Source: Mannheimia pernigra (lineage in GTDB: Bacteria > Pseudomonadota > Gammaproteobacteria > Enterobacterales > Pasteurellaceae). From it: 64,000 nucleotides of DNA. Below the pieces are notes generated by a model. That model had not been told where the DNA came from. It did no database searches and was given only the letters and a program-made list of their open reading frames with translations. This document shows, piece after piece, positions 9,974 to 19,144 of the stretch (position 1 is its first letter; every line of letters begins with the position of its first letter). The position numbers and the translations under genes were made by a program. The DNA lies in the NCBI RefSeq assembly GCF_013377995.1, contig NZ_CP055305.1:1736001-1800000 (forward strand), read 5' to 3'.

Positions 9974-10690
9974 TTATTCAGAAATAGTAGTGCCTTCTTC
10001 TGTACCAAATACAACATTACGCAATGCACCTGGCTTACCCATATTGAATACACGAATTGGCATTCCATGATCGCGTGCAAGAGTAAATGCCGCTAAATCC
10101 ATTACTTGTAACTCTTCATCAATTACTTGTGCATACGTTAATTGGCTGTAAAGTTTTGCATCCGCATATTTTGCAGGATCTTTATCATAAACACCATCCA
10201 CTTTTGTGGCTTTTAATACCACATCAGCTTCAATTTCAATACCGCGTAAGCAAGCTGCAGAATCGGTAGTAAAAAATGGGCTACCTGTACCAGCAGAGAA
10301 GATCACCACACGTTTTTCACGCAACATTTTAATTGCTTCAGACCAGTTGTATGTGTCACAAATACCATTTAATTGGAATGCAGACATTAATTTTGCATTC
10401 ACTTCAGCACGGTGCAGTGCATCACGCATTGCCAAACCATTCATTACCGTTGCTAACATTCCCATATGATCACCAACTACGCGGTTCATACCTGCTTTTG
10501 CTAACTTCGCTCCACGAAATAAATTACCGCCACCAAGTACAACACCAACTTCCACGCCTTCTGCAAGTAGTTCTTTAATTTCTAACGCCATACGATCTAA
10601 AATAGATGGGTCGATACCAAAGCTTTCATTGCCTTGTAAGGCCTCACCGCTTAATTTGAGTAGAATTCGTTGGTAAATAGGTTTGCTCAT
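9974..10690 (-). CDS. pyrH: UMP kinase
   Basis: The 238-residue enzyme phosphorylates UMP to UDP in pyrimidine nucleotide synthesis. It belongs to the amino acid kinase family: RILLKLSGEAL at the N-terminus, VGVVLGGGNLFRG for phosphate binding, the UMP-site region around GDHMGMLATVMN, and FSAGTGSPFFTTDSAA. Position between tsf and frr is the usual one. About 325 bp separate it from tsf, so it probably has its own promoter as well. Confidence 0.97.
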   Translation of the reverse strand: MSKPIYQRILLKLSGEALQGNESFGIDPSILDRMALEIKELLAEGVEVGVVLGGGNLFRGAKLAKAGMNRVVGDHMGMLATVMNGLAMRDALHRAEVNAKLMSAFQLNGICDTYNWSEAIKMLREKRVVIFSAGTGSPFFTTDSAACLRGIEIEADVVLKATKVDGVYDKDPAKYADAKLYSQLTYAQVIDEELQVMDLAAFTLARDHGMPIRVFNMGKPGALRNVVFGTEEGTTISE

Positions 10691-10968
10691 TTTATTTGCC
10701 TCTTAACTGTATCGGGTAAACACAAAATTACGCTATTATAGAACAATCCAACCCAACGATAAACCGAAAAATTTTAACAAAAATGAGAAAAAACAAATTT
10801 CGGCATCATTATTCGCTTTACTAGCAACGCTGCCTGCTACTTATACTCATTAATTATACTTTCAGGTTTGAATAAGCCAATTTGTTGTATAGCGGTCATT
10901 TTTTTCGAAAAAATTGCTATTCACTTATAACTTTCCTATACGATTATCTAATAGTAAATTCCAGACAG
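10691..10968. other. Intergenic region between tsf terminator and pyrH
   Basis: This AT-rich stretch has no credible gene. It should hold the pyrH promoter (minus strand), but I could not single out a convincing -35/-10 pair. An incomplete uptake word (AGCGGTCATTTTTTTCG) lies near 10892-10908. Confidence 0.5.
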
Positions 10969-10969
10969 A

Positions 10970-10996
10970 AAAAAAGCAGGCGATAAGCCTGCTTTA
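10970..10996 (-). terminator. Terminator after tsf
   Basis: The stem AAAGCAGGC / GCCTGCTTT with a five-base loop is followed on the minus strand by a T run. It lies just past the tsf stop codon. Confidence 0.88.
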
Positions 10997-11015
10997 TATC
11001 ATCATTCAACTAAAA

Positions 11016-11867
11016 TTAAGCATTGCCACCTGTGATTTTAGCGACTTCTGCTGCGAAATCCTCTTCCACTTTCTCAATACCTTCACCCACTTCTAAACGG
11101 ATAAAGTTAGAAACAGAAGCACCTACTGATTTTAAGAATTGACCTACAGAAGCTGATGGGTCCATTACAAACGGCTGACCAGTTAATGAAACTTCGCCAG
11201 TGAATTTAGCCATACGACCTTCAACCATTTTCTCTGCAATTTCTTTTGGTTTGCCAGAATTCATTGCGATCTCGATTTGGATTTCACGCTCTTTAGCAAC
11301 TACATCAGCAGAAACATCTTCTGGGTTTACAAATTCAGGCTTGCTTGCAGCAACGTGCATAGCTACTTTTTTAAGTTCATCTTCAAAACCTGTACCTGCT
11401 ACTAATACGCCAATTTTCGCACCGTGTAAGTATTGAGCAATTACTTCACCTTCTAAGTATTGGACACGGCGAATATTCATATTTTCGCCAATTTTTGCAA
11501 CTAATGCAGCACGCTTCTCTTCAAATTGTGCTTGCAATGCTTCGATAGTTGTATCTTTATTCGCTGCCGCAAAATCTGCAACTTCATTTGCTAGCTCTAA
11601 GAAACCTGCATCTTTTGCAACGAAGTCAGTTTCACAGTTCATTTCAACTAATACACCAAAGCCTGATGCAACACGCGCAAGGATTACACCTTCAGCCGCT
11701 ACTCGACCTGCTTTTTTAGCCGCTTTTGCTTGACCAGATTTACGCATATTGTCGATCGCTAATTCAATATCACCGTTCGCTTCTACTAATGCTTTTTTAC
11801 ATTCCATCATACCTGCACCAGTACGTTCACGAAGTTCTTTAACTAATGATGCTGTAATTTCAGCCAT
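11016..11867 (-). CDS. tsf: Elongation factor Ts
   Basis: The 283-residue protein has the EF-Ts N-terminal UBA-like domain with the signature LRERTGAGMMECKKAL and the core motif EMNCETDFVAKD. It exchanges GDP for GTP on EF-Tu. A GAGGA ribosome site precedes the ATG. It is the second gene of the rpsB-tsf operon, with a hairpin in the gap that can tune its expression relative to rpsB. Confidence 0.97.
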   Translation of the reverse strand: MAEITASLVKELRERTGAGMMECKKALVEANGDIELAIDNMRKSGQAKAAKKAGRVAAEGVILARVASGFGVLVEMNCETDFVAKDAGFLELANEVADFAAANKDTTIEALQAQFEEKRAALVAKIGENMNIRRVQYLEGEVIAQYLHGAKIGVLVAGTGFEDELKKVAMHVAASKPEFVNPEDVSADVVAKEREIQIEIAMNSGKPKEIAEKMVEGRMAKFTGEVSLTGQPFVMDPSASVGQFLKSVGASVSNFIRLEVGEGIEKVEEDFAAEVAKITGGNA

Positions 11868-11904
11868 TTTACTATTCCTCTAAGATGATTTTTAATACGA
11901 TAAA

Positions 11905-11926
11905 AGCAGAGGTTTTCACCCCTGCT
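11905..11926 (-). terminator. Attenuator-like hairpin between rpsB and tsf
   Basis: On the minus strand AGCAGGGG pairs with CCTCTGCT (one G-U pair) and is followed by TTTTA. A partial terminator in the rpsB-tsf gap is known in E. coli; this is the likely counterpart. A second small stem (TAAGG...CCTTA) lies near 11958-11973. Confidence 0.6.
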
Positions 11927-11980
11927 CTCAAATGATAATCAAATGATTAAGGGCTACGCCTTATCGTTTGCCTAATACGA

Positions 11981-12700
11981 TTATTCTGCTGCTTCTTCAG
12001 CTGCAACTTCTTTCGCTTCAACGCCACGGCCTTCTTTAATAGCAGCAACGGCTGAATCTAAGTAAAGTTGAATTGCACGTGTTGCGTCATCGTTACCTGG
12101 AATGATGTAATTAACGCCATCTGGAGTTGAGTTAGTATCAACAATCGCAAATACTGGAATACCTAAGTTATTTGCTTCTTTGATTGCGATATGTTCGTGG
12201 TCTGCACCGATAACAAAGATTGCATCTGGTAAACCGTTCATATCTTTAATGCCGCCTAAGCTTAACTCTAATTTCTCTAACTCACGAGTACGCATTAACG
12301 CTTCTTTTTTAGTGATTTTGTCAAAAGTACCGTCTTGAGTTTGAGTTTCTAAATCTTTTAAACGCTTGATTGATTGACGAACTGTTTTCCAGTTAGTCAA
12401 CATACCACCTAACCAACGGTGATTAACGTAGAATTGTTGGCTATCTACAGCAGCTAGCTTAACTGCTTCTGACGCTGCACGTTTTGTACCTACGAATAAA
12501 ACTTTACCGTTGTTAGAGGCAATACGAGTTAATTCCGCTAATGCTTCGTTAAATAAAGGTAATGTTTTTTCTAAGTTAATCACGTGAACACCATTACGAG
12601 CACCGAAAATGAATGGTTTCATTTTTGGGTTCCAATAACGAGTTTGGTGACCATAGTGAACGCCTGCGTTAAGCATATCGCGCATAGAAACTTGTGCCAT
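11981..12700 (-). CDS. rpsB: 30S ribosomal protein S2
   Basis: The 239-residue protein starts MAQVSMRDMLNAGVHYGHQTRYWNP with the S2 family opening and contains FVGTKRAASEAV, RWLGGMLTNWKT and VIGADHEHIAIKEA. It binds 16S rRNA in the small subunit. It heads the operon with tsf and is preceded by a leader resembling the S2 autoregulatory site. Confidence 0.98.
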   Translation of the reverse strand: MAQVSMRDMLNAGVHYGHQTRYWNPKMKPFIFGARNGVHVINLEKTLPLFNEALAELTRIASNNGKVLFVGTKRAASEAVKLAAVDSQQFYVNHRWLGGMLTNWKTVRQSIKRLKDLETQTQDGTFDKITKKEALMRTRELEKLELSLGGIKDMNGLPDAIFVIGADHEHIAIKEANNLGIPVFAIVDTNSTPDGVNYIIPGNDDATRAIQLYLDSAVAAIKEGRGVEAKEVAAEEAAE

Positions 12701-12724
12701 AAGAATTTTCCTTCAAAGTTGTTT

Positions 12725-12815
12725 GTCTTACCACTTATGTAAGGCAAGACGGGGTTTAGCCTCCACATATCCTAGAAAATCGATCTTTTTATAAAGACAC
12801 CCCAATTCCTAGCTT
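12725..12815 (-). promoter_or_regulatory. Probable S2 autoregulatory leader of rpsB
   Basis: On the minus strand, GGGGTGTCTTTATAAA is followed by GATATGTGGAGGCTAAACCCC and then a stem GTCTTGCC...GGTAAGAC close to the start codon. The GGGGTG box and the GTGGAGG...AACCCC block are the recognisable parts of the gammaproteobacterial rpsB 5' leader, through which S2 represses its own operon. Recognition is from memory of that leader; no covariance search was run. Confidence 0.6.
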
Positions 12816-12983
12816 GCAACATGTGTGTGTTTTAGTGTTAAAAAATAAATGTTTATGTTTTCTATCTTAACGAAGACAAAAAACGGCGTGTATTATGCCA
12901 AAAAACAAACAGCTTGCCAAATATTTTCTCCATTTTGCGCGCTTATCATTTTAAGAAATGCTAAAAGCCACCATTTAAAAATC

Positions 12984-13010
12984 AATAACAAAAACCGTTC
13001 TCATTATTGA
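12984..13010. promoter_or_regulatory. Candidate Fur box upstream of fbpA
   Basis: ATAACAAAAACCGTTCTCATTATTG carries a TTCTCATTATT half resembling Fur sites (AATGATAATCATTATT) about 70-95 bp before the fbpA ATG. The other half is poor. Iron repression of fbpABC is expected from other Pasteurellaceae, so the site is plausible but weak. Confidence 0.4.
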
Positions 13011-13077
13011 CTAAAAAAATGGGGAGGTTTAGAATGTCTTTCATTCTGTTATGAAAACCTGTCTGAAGGAGACAATC

Positions 13078-14106
13078 ATGAAAAAAACACTTTCTGCACT
13101 TGCTATTGCTGCAGCCACTTTTACATCAACTTCAACGTTTGCTGCAAATGAAGTGAATGTTTATTCTTACCGCCAGCCTTACTTAATTGAGCCAATGCTA
13201 AAAAACTTTGAAAAAGATACTGGCATTAAAGTAAACATCATCTTCGCTGATAAAGGGTTGGTTGATCGTGTAAAACAAGAAGGTGAATTAAGTCCTGCTG
13301 ATGTGCTTTTAACAGTAGATATTTCACGCGTAATGGAAATTGTTAACGCTGATCTTGCACAAAAAATTGACTCTAAAGTGTTAGAAAAAAATATTCCTGC
13401 ACAATTCCGTGACTCTAACGACCAATGGTTTGGTTTAACCACACGTGCTCGTGTTATCTACACGTCAAAAGATCGTGTAGGTAAATTACCAGCAGGCTTT
13501 GACTACCTAGATTTAGCTAAACCAGAGTATAAAGGTAAAGTCTGCGTGCGTTCAGGCAAAAACTCTTACAATGTCTCACTATTCGCGGCGATGATCGAAC
13601 ATTACGGCATTGAAAAAACCAAAGCATTCTTAGAAGGCTTAAAAGCGAACTTAGCACAAAAACCACAAGGTGGTGACCGTGATCAAGTAAAAGCAATTAA
13701 AGAAGGCATCTGTGATTACTCTATCGGTAACAGCTACTACTACGGCAAAATGTTAGATGATGAGAAACAAAAATCGTGGGCTGAAGCAGCGATTATTAAT
13801 TTCCCGAGTGGTGAACACGGCACGCACAAAAACATCAGCGGCGTAGTTATTGCAAAACACTCACCAAATAAAGCAAACGCGGTGAAATTAATTGAATACC
13901 TAAGTGGCGAAAAAGCACAAGGTTTATATGCTGAACTTAACCACGAATATCCAGTAAAAGAAGGCATCGAGCCATCAGCAATCGTAAAAGGTTGGGGTAC
14001 GTTCAAATCAGATACCATCAAACTTGAAGATATCGCAAAAAATTACGAAGCCGCATTAAAATTAGTTGATGAAGTGAAATTTGACGATTTCTCTGAGAAA
14101 AAATAA
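13078..14106 (+). CDS. fbpA: Ferric iron ABC transporter, periplasmic binding protein
   Basis: I place the start at the ATG at 13078, after an AAGGAG site. It opens a signal peptide (MKKTLSALAIAAATFTSTS, cleavage near FAA); the frame-open ATG at 13051 lies upstream of that ribosome site. The mature protein begins NEVNVYSYRQPYL and carries FGLTTRARVIYTSKDRVG and DYSIGNSYYYGKML. The paired tyrosines in NSYYYGK are the usual ferric-iron ligands of FbpA/AfuA proteins. It captures Fe3+ stripped from transferrin or free iron in the periplasm and hands it to FbpBC. A strong hairpin separates it from fbpB, which fits higher expression of the binding protein. Confidence 0.95.
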   Translation: MKKTLSALAIAAATFTSTSTFAANEVNVYSYRQPYLIEPMLKNFEKDTGIKVNIIFADKGLVDRVKQEGELSPADVLLTVDISRVMEIVNADLAQKIDSKVLEKNIPAQFRDSNDQWFGLTTRARVIYTSKDRVGKLPAGFDYLDLAKPEYKGKVCVRSGKNSYNVSLFAAMIEHYGIEKTKAFLEGLKANLAQKPQGGDRDQVKAIKEGICDYSIGNSYYYGKMLDDEKQKSWAEAAIINFPSGEHGTHKNISGVVIAKHSPNKANAVKLIEYLSGEKAQGLYAELNHEYPVKEGIEPSAIVKGWGTFKSDTIKLEDIAKNYEAALKLVDEVKFDDFSEKK

Positions 14107-14171
14107 TCAACCAATAAGCGGTCATTTTTCCACAAAAATTTGCAAAATTTTGTTAAAATACAACCGCTTGC

Positions 14172-14196
14172 AAAAGGACGCATTTTGCGTCCTTTT
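14172..14196 (+). terminator. Terminator/attenuator between fbpA and fbpB
   Basis: AAAAGGACGCA and its perfect complement close a three-base loop and are followed by ATTTTTTTA. Partial termination here would raise fbpA over fbpB-fbpC, the usual stoichiometry for binding-protein operons. Confidence 0.8.
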
Positions 14197-14228
14197 ATTT
14201 TTTTATGAAATAACAGGCTTAAAGAAAA

Positions 14229-15875
14229 ATGCGATCACAATTTTGCTGGAAAAGTATTGCTGCCCTAACAACTTTTATCGTTTTGCTTCCTCTTATTGCA
14301 ATTTGCTATCACGCATTGAAAGGGGATAATGAAAACCTTGCTCACCTTTGGCAAACAATGTTGCCAATCTATCTTAAAAACTCAACTTTATTAGTATTAG
14401 GAACCGTTTTCCTTGCACTGATTTTTGCTCTACCTACCGCTTGGATTGTGGCAAATTACCGTTTTTGGGGGCAAAGAACCTTACAATGGTTACTTTGTTT
14501 GCCCCTCGCTATGCCTGCTTATTTAATTGCCTATTTATATACCGATTTATTAGATTACTCAGGTGCTTTTCAAGGCTGGCTGCGTAGTATTTTTGGCTGG
14601 ACTCATCCACAAGATTACTGGTTTCCTCAAATTCGTACATTGTATGGTGCTTGCTTTGTGCTTGCGTTAGGACTGTATCCATACATTTTTTTATTAGTGC
14701 GAGTGGCATTATTAGAACAGTCTGAAAACTTAACACAGAGTGCAAAAATGCTTGGTGCATCTCCTGCTCAACTTTTTCGCCGTATTACATTACCATTAAT
14801 TCGACCTTCTATCGCAGTTGGTATCGCATTAGTCGCAATGGAAACGCTTGGCGATTTCGGTACTGTGGCCTATTTTGCTGTGCCAACACTGACTACGGCA
14901 ATTTATGATTCGTGGCTAGGCTATCACGATCTTGGTACAGCCAGCCAGATTGCGATCTTTATGTTGCTAATGATTTTCCTGTTTTTAAGTTTAGAGCAAT
15001 ATAGTCGCCGTAAACAAAAAAGCTATCAACGTGGCTATGAAAAGAAATCAGCCTTTAAATTTTTAACTGGTTGGAAATTAGCATTAGCCCTTGCTTGGTG
15101 CTGGGGCTTATTAGCGTTAGCCTTTTTCATTCCGTTTGGCAGGTTGCTCTATTGGGCATACGACTATTTCGAGCAAGCGTGGAATTTAGACTTTGTCCAA
15201 TTTTCGCTTAATAGTTTGAAAGTATCGATCATCGCCTCCGTGATAACGGTACTGATTGCTCTACTTCTGCATTTTTATAAACGTTTGAATACCCGCAAAA
15301 TTTTAGTCAAAAATGACCGCTTGTCATTACAACTTGCCTCACTGGGCTATGCGGTTCCTGGCACAGTATTAGCGATCGGTTTACTTTCGCCTTTAACATT
15401 TGCCGATCATCAACTCCATGCTTGGCTAAAAAGCCTTGAATTATCACCCGTTGGATTGATTTTTTCAGGCTCACTCTTTGCATTAGTATTAGCTTATACC
15501 ATCCGATTTTTAGCAATGGCAATCGGAAGTCTTGAAACTTCGCTCAATAAAATTTCACCTTCATTGGATATGGCAAGCCAAACGCTTGGTAAAAATGGCT
15601 CAGCAATGTTAGTAAAAATTCATATCCCTTTAATTTATAAAGGTATTTTAACTGCAGGATTAATGGTCTTTATTGAGAGTATGAAAGAGCTAAATGCTTC
15701 TCTGCTACTTCGCCCATTTAATTTTGATACACTCGCAACCTATGTGTTTACCTTTACATCAGACGAGCAGCTTGAGCGTGCAGCATTACCTGCCATTGTA
15801 CTGGTGTTAGTCGGTTTACTGCCTGTTATTTGGCTTACCCGATCCCTTATTTCGCAGTCTGAAAAGGAAAGATAA
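14229..15875 (+). CDS. fbpB: Ferric iron ABC transporter permease
   Basis: The 548-residue membrane protein has about 12 hydrophobic segments in two homologous halves. Each half carries the ABC permease contact loop: EQSENLTQSAKMLGASPAQLFRRITLPL in the first, and SPSLDMASQTLGKNGSAMLVKIHIPL in the second. This internally duplicated layout is typical of FbpB/AfuB. The ATG at 14229 begins the hydrophobic sequence directly. It is followed by fbpC after nine bases, so these two are translated as a unit. Confidence 0.93.
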   Translation: MRSQFCWKSIAALTTFIVLLPLIAICYHALKGDNENLAHLWQTMLPIYLKNSTLLVLGTVFLALIFALPTAWIVANYRFWGQRTLQWLLCLPLAMPAYLIAYLYTDLLDYSGAFQGWLRSIFGWTHPQDYWFPQIRTLYGACFVLALGLYPYIFLLVRVALLEQSENLTQSAKMLGASPAQLFRRITLPLIRPSIAVGIALVAMETLGDFGTVAYFAVPTLTTAIYDSWLGYHDLGTASQIAIFMLLMIFLFLSLEQYSRRKQKSYQRGYEKKSAFKFLTGWKLALALAWCWGLLALAFFIPFGRLLYWAYDYFEQAWNLDFVQFSLNSLKVSIIASVITVLIALLLHFYKRLNTRKILVKNDRLSLQLASLGYAVPGTVLAIGLLSPLTFADHQLHAWLKSLELSPVGLIFSGSLFALVLAYTIRFLAMAIGSLETSLNKISPSLDMASQTLGKNGSAMLVKIHIPLIYKGILTAGLMVFIESMKELNASLLLRPFNFDTLATYVFTFTSDEQLERAALPAIVLVLVGLLPVIWLTRSLISQSEKER

Positions 15876-15884
15876 AGGAATTTT

Positions 15885-16895
15885 ATGTCTGTTTTAACTA
15901 TCTATAATCTGAATCTTAATTTTGGCAGTACAACGGTTTTACAACATCTCCATCTGGCGGTAAACCAAAATGAAATTATCTGCCTGCTTGGTGCAAGCGG
16001 CTGCGGTAAAACAACCTTACTGAAAGCCATCGCAGGCTTGTTACCAATTGAACAAGGCGATATTCATTTAGCTGGGCAATGCTTAAAAAGCAAAGCGGTA
16101 GAAGAACGTAAAATCGGGCTGATTTTCCAAGATTATGCTCTTTTTCCACACCTAACCGTGGCAGAAAATATCCAATTTGGTTTATCTAAATTGCCAAAAG
16201 TACAACAAAAAGCAATTACCGAAAAAATGCTTTCAGTTGTGCATTTACAAGGCTTTGACAACCGCTTTCCACACGAACTTTCGGGCGGGCAACAACAGCG
16301 TGTCGCTATTGCCCGAGCATTAGCCTGCCAGCCAGAATTGCTACTGTTAGATGAGCCGTTTTCCAATATTGACAGCCAAACTCGCTATGCAATGATTCAA
16401 GAGATCAAGCAAATCTTAAAAAGCCAAAATGTGCCCGCTATTTTTGTAACCCATAGCAAAGAAGAAGCCTTTGCATTTGCCGATAAAATTGCCGTGATGG
16501 ATCAAGGGAAAATTATTCAATTTGGTAAGCCAAACGAGCTATACCATTCTCCAGTTAATCCATTTGTAGCGGATTTTTTAGGTGGTACAAACTATCTTAA
16601 CTGTAATGTAACGGAAGATAAAGTGCTATGTAGCCCGATTGGTGAGTTCCGACTCTTCCCTGAAATGGACGTTCAGAAAGGGCGTTACCGCTGGCTTCTT
16701 CGCCCAGAACAGATTATCTTAAAACCCAATGAGCTAGGTTTAGGTAAAGTGGTAGGCAAACTGTTTTTAGGCTTATACTACCGCTATCAGGTTGAAATTA
16801 AAGGCATTGAGATTGTAACTTACCAATCCCAAGAGCTGAAAATTGGCGAACAAGTGGAAGTTGGCTTCCAAGTGAGAGAATTTATCCTATTTTAA
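15885..16895 (+). CDS. fbpC: Ferric iron ABC transporter ATPase
   Basis: The 336-residue ATPase shows Walker A GASGCGKTT (residues 36-44), Q-loop FQDYALFPHLTV, signature LSGGQQQRVAIARAL, Walker B LLLLDEPFSNID and the H-loop FVTHSKEEA. A C-terminal TOBE-like region (about 240-336, RWLLRPEQIIL) places it in the FbpC/PotA class. It powers FbpB for Fe3+ import. An AAGGA site precedes the ATG. Confidence 0.94.
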   Translation: MSVLTIYNLNLNFGSTTVLQHLHLAVNQNEIICLLGASGCGKTTLLKAIAGLLPIEQGDIHLAGQCLKSKAVEERKIGLIFQDYALFPHLTVAENIQFGLSKLPKVQQKAITEKMLSVVHLQGFDNRFPHELSGGQQQRVAIARALACQPELLLLDEPFSNIDSQTRYAMIQEIKQILKSQNVPAIFVTHSKEEAFAFADKIAVMDQGKIIQFGKPNELYHSPVNPFVADFLGGTNYLNCNVTEDKVLCSPIGEFRLFPEMDVQKGRYRWLLRPEQIILKPNELGLGKVVGKLFLGLYYRYQVEIKGIEIVTYQSQELKIGEQVEVGFQVREFILF

Positions 16896-16908
16896 ACAGA
16901 GAGAGAAT

Positions 16909-17535
16909 ATGAAAATTGAAGTTTGGTCAGACTTTGCCTGCCCGTTTTGTTACATTGGCAAACGCCATTTAGAACAAGCCTTAGCTCAATTTGAGGGTGA
17001 GGTTGAAGTGATTTTCCGAGCCTTTGAGCTTGACCCACACGCAAATGGTGAACCAGAAGGTGATATTCAGCAACGCTTAATGCAGAAATATCAAAAAACG
17101 GCTGAACAGGCTGATGAAATGATTAACTATGTGGAGGAAGCTGGAAAACAAGCCGGGCTAGATTTACGCTACCGCACCACACAATACACTCGCACCTTTG
17201 AGGCTCATCGCTTGGCAAAATTTGCGGAAAGTAAAGACTTAGGCGAAGCAATGGTTGAACGTTTATTCAAAGCCTATTTTACCGATAACACTATTCTAGC
17301 TAAACGCACAGAGCTTATCAGTTTAGCCTTAGACATTGGCTTAGAGCGTGATGAAATCGCTCAACTGCTCACAGGTGATGATTTCGGGCACGAAGTCCGT
17401 GAAGATGAGCGAGTCGCTCACAAATATGGCATTCACAGCGTACCGTTTTTTGTGATCAATGAAAAACTCGGTGTGTCAGGAGCTCAACCGCCAAAGGTGT
17501 TGCTAGATGCTATCAAACAAGCATTGCAAAAATAA
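16909..17535 (+). CDS. DsbA-family oxidoreductase, FrnE-like
   Basis: The 208-residue protein has a thioredoxin fold with active-site CPFC (Cys11, Cys14) in VWSDFACPFCYIGK, an inserted helical domain, and the cis-Pro loop GIHSVPFFVIN near residues 178-188. There is no signal peptide, so it is cytoplasmic. This matches FrnE-like DsbA-family oxidoreductases, linked in some bacteria to oxidative stress. It lies 13 bp after fbpC and is probably read through from the iron operon; whether it has an iron-related role is unknown. Confidence 0.88.
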   Translation: MKIEVWSDFACPFCYIGKRHLEQALAQFEGEVEVIFRAFELDPHANGEPEGDIQQRLMQKYQKTAEQADEMINYVEEAGKQAGLDLRYRTTQYTRTFEAHRLAKFAESKDLGEAMVERLFKAYFTDNTILAKRTELISLALDIGLERDEIAQLLTGDDFGHEVREDERVAHKYGIHSVPFFVINEKLGVSGAQPPKVLLDAIKQALQK

Positions 17536-17544
17536 TCTAAAAAA

Positions 17545-17573
17545 AGACCGCTTGTATTCATTACAAGCGGTCT
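17545..17573. terminator. Bidirectional terminator made of paired uptake words
   Basis: AGACCGCTTGTA and its complement (12 bp stem, five-base loop) carry two facing uptake words, with A/T-rich flanks on both sides. It lies between the convergent frnE-like gene and yjgR. Confidence 0.85.
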
Positions 17574-17595
17574 AATTCTTCTTAACATTTGCAAT

Positions 17596-19086
17596 TTATT
17601 TTTTTGTGATCGCCCCTAAAATGCCACGCATAATTTGCTTGGTTACTTGGTTGCGTAAATTTCTACCAACTGAATGTGCCACTTGGCTCACCACTTGTTC
17701 GGTAATTGATTGATCTTTTTTCTTCTTCGAGCCAAAAATCGAAGAAAGAATACCGCCAAAGAAATCATTATTTGCCTCTTTCGCAGCGACTTGCTCAGCT
17801 TTAATCGCTTCTGCTTTCGCATTGAGTAATTCAAAGGCAGATTGATTATTCACATATTGGCTGTAGTGATGATATAACTCATCTTGTTTCACTATAGCAT
17901 CACGCTCGCCCGTCGCTAATGGTGCTAATTGGCTTTTTGGCGGATAGATATAGGCAATTTCCACCGGAGTTGGCATCCCTTTTTCATCTAGCACCGAAAC
18001 CAAAGCCAGCCCCACACCTAGCTGGGTGATGGCCTCCACCACATCCACATCTTTATTGGCACGGAAGGTTTCCGCCGCTGATTTTACCGCTTTTTGATCA
18101 CGTGGCGTGAAAGCACGCAAAGCGTGTTGGATACGATTGCCAAGCTGCCCTAATACTGAATCAGGTATGTCCAGCGGATTTTGCGTAACAAAATAAACAC
18201 CCACCCCTTTTGAGCGAATTAAACGAACCACCTGTTCAATTTTATCCACCAATGCCTTAGGGGCATCGTCAAACAATAAATGAGCTTCATCAAAGAATAA
18301 AACAAACGTCGGTTTTTCAGGGTCGCCAACTTCTGGCAAATTCTCAAAGAGCTCTGCCATAAACCAAAGCAGGAATGCACTGTACACTCTTGGTGAGTTA
18401 ATTAATTTTTCTGCATTCAACATATTGATTACACCACGCCCATTACGGGTTTGGATCCAATCGTGCAAATCTAATGCAGGCTCACCAAATAAATTAGCTG
18501 CCCCTTCATTTTCAAGCCTTAATAACGCACGCTGAATAGCTCCGACGCTTGCTGCAGAAATATGCCCATATTCCAGTTGGAATTCTTTCGCATTATCTGC
18601 GACAAATTTAAGCAACGCACGCAAATCTTTTAAATCAATTAGCAATAAACCTCTGTCATCTGCCACACGAAAAACGAGATTTAACAAGCCTTCTTGGGTA
18701 TCGTTTAAATTGAGTAAACGAGAAAGTAACATCGGTCCCATTTCGGAAATAGTGGTTCGAAGTGGGATACCCGATGTACCAAATACGTCCCAAAACGAAA
18801 CTGGATAGCCCTTTAAGTAATCTTCTCCCCCTAAATTAAACTGTAAAATGCGTTCTGCAATTTTTCCTGAAAAATTACCCGCTTGTACCAAGCCCGAAAG
18901 ATCACCTTTTACATCTACTAAAAATACTGGCACGCCATCATCACTCAAAGATTCTGCCAATTTGCGTAAAGTAACCGTTTTACCTGTACCCGTAGCCCCA
19001 GCAATTAAACCGTGCCGATTTGCCATTTTGGCATTAAGCGAAATAACTTTGCCTGTTTCTGTTTGAGCAATTTGATACAAACTCAT
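17596..19086 (-). CDS. HerA/YjgR-like ATPase (DUF853 family)
   Basis: The 496-residue protein has Walker A GATGTGKT (residues 30-37), a Walker B-like strand VLFFDEAHLLF, and the sensor segment YFVTQNPLDIPDSVLGQLGNRIQHALRAFTPRDQKAV. This is the DUF853 (E. coli YjgR) group, related to HerA-type DNA-translocating ATPases. The C-terminal 100 residues are Lys/Ala-rich with a short basic end. Cellular role is not established. It follows rhlB by about 60 bp on the same strand. Confidence 0.88.
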   Translation of the reverse strand: MSLYQIAQTETGKVISLNAKMANRHGLIAGATGTGKTVTLRKLAESLSDDGVPVFLVDVKGDLSGLVQAGNFSGKIAERILQFNLGGEDYLKGYPVSFWDVFGTSGIPLRTTISEMGPMLLSRLLNLNDTQEGLLNLVFRVADDRGLLLIDLKDLRALLKFVADNAKEFQLEYGHISAASVGAIQRALLRLENEGAANLFGEPALDLHDWIQTRNGRGVINMLNAEKLINSPRVYSAFLLWFMAELFENLPEVGDPEKPTFVLFFDEAHLLFDDAPKALVDKIEQVVRLIRSKGVGVYFVTQNPLDIPDSVLGQLGNRIQHALRAFTPRDQKAVKSAAETFRANKDVDVVEAITQLGVGLALVSVLDEKGMPTPVEIAYIYPPKSQLAPLATGERDAIVKQDELYHHYSQYVNNQSAFELLNAKAEAIKAEQVAAKEANNDFFGGILSSIFGSKKKKDQSITEQVVSQVAHSVGRNLRNQVTKQIMRGILGAITKK

Positions 19087-19144
19087 CTTTCATTCTCTTA
19101 AAGGTAAATTAATTTTTTGTTCTCATCATATAAAAATTTATCAC

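Noticed and set aside
14081..14329. 82-codon frame between fbpA and fbpB
   Set aside because: Overlaps both genes and crosses the attenuator hairpin; no family resemblance.
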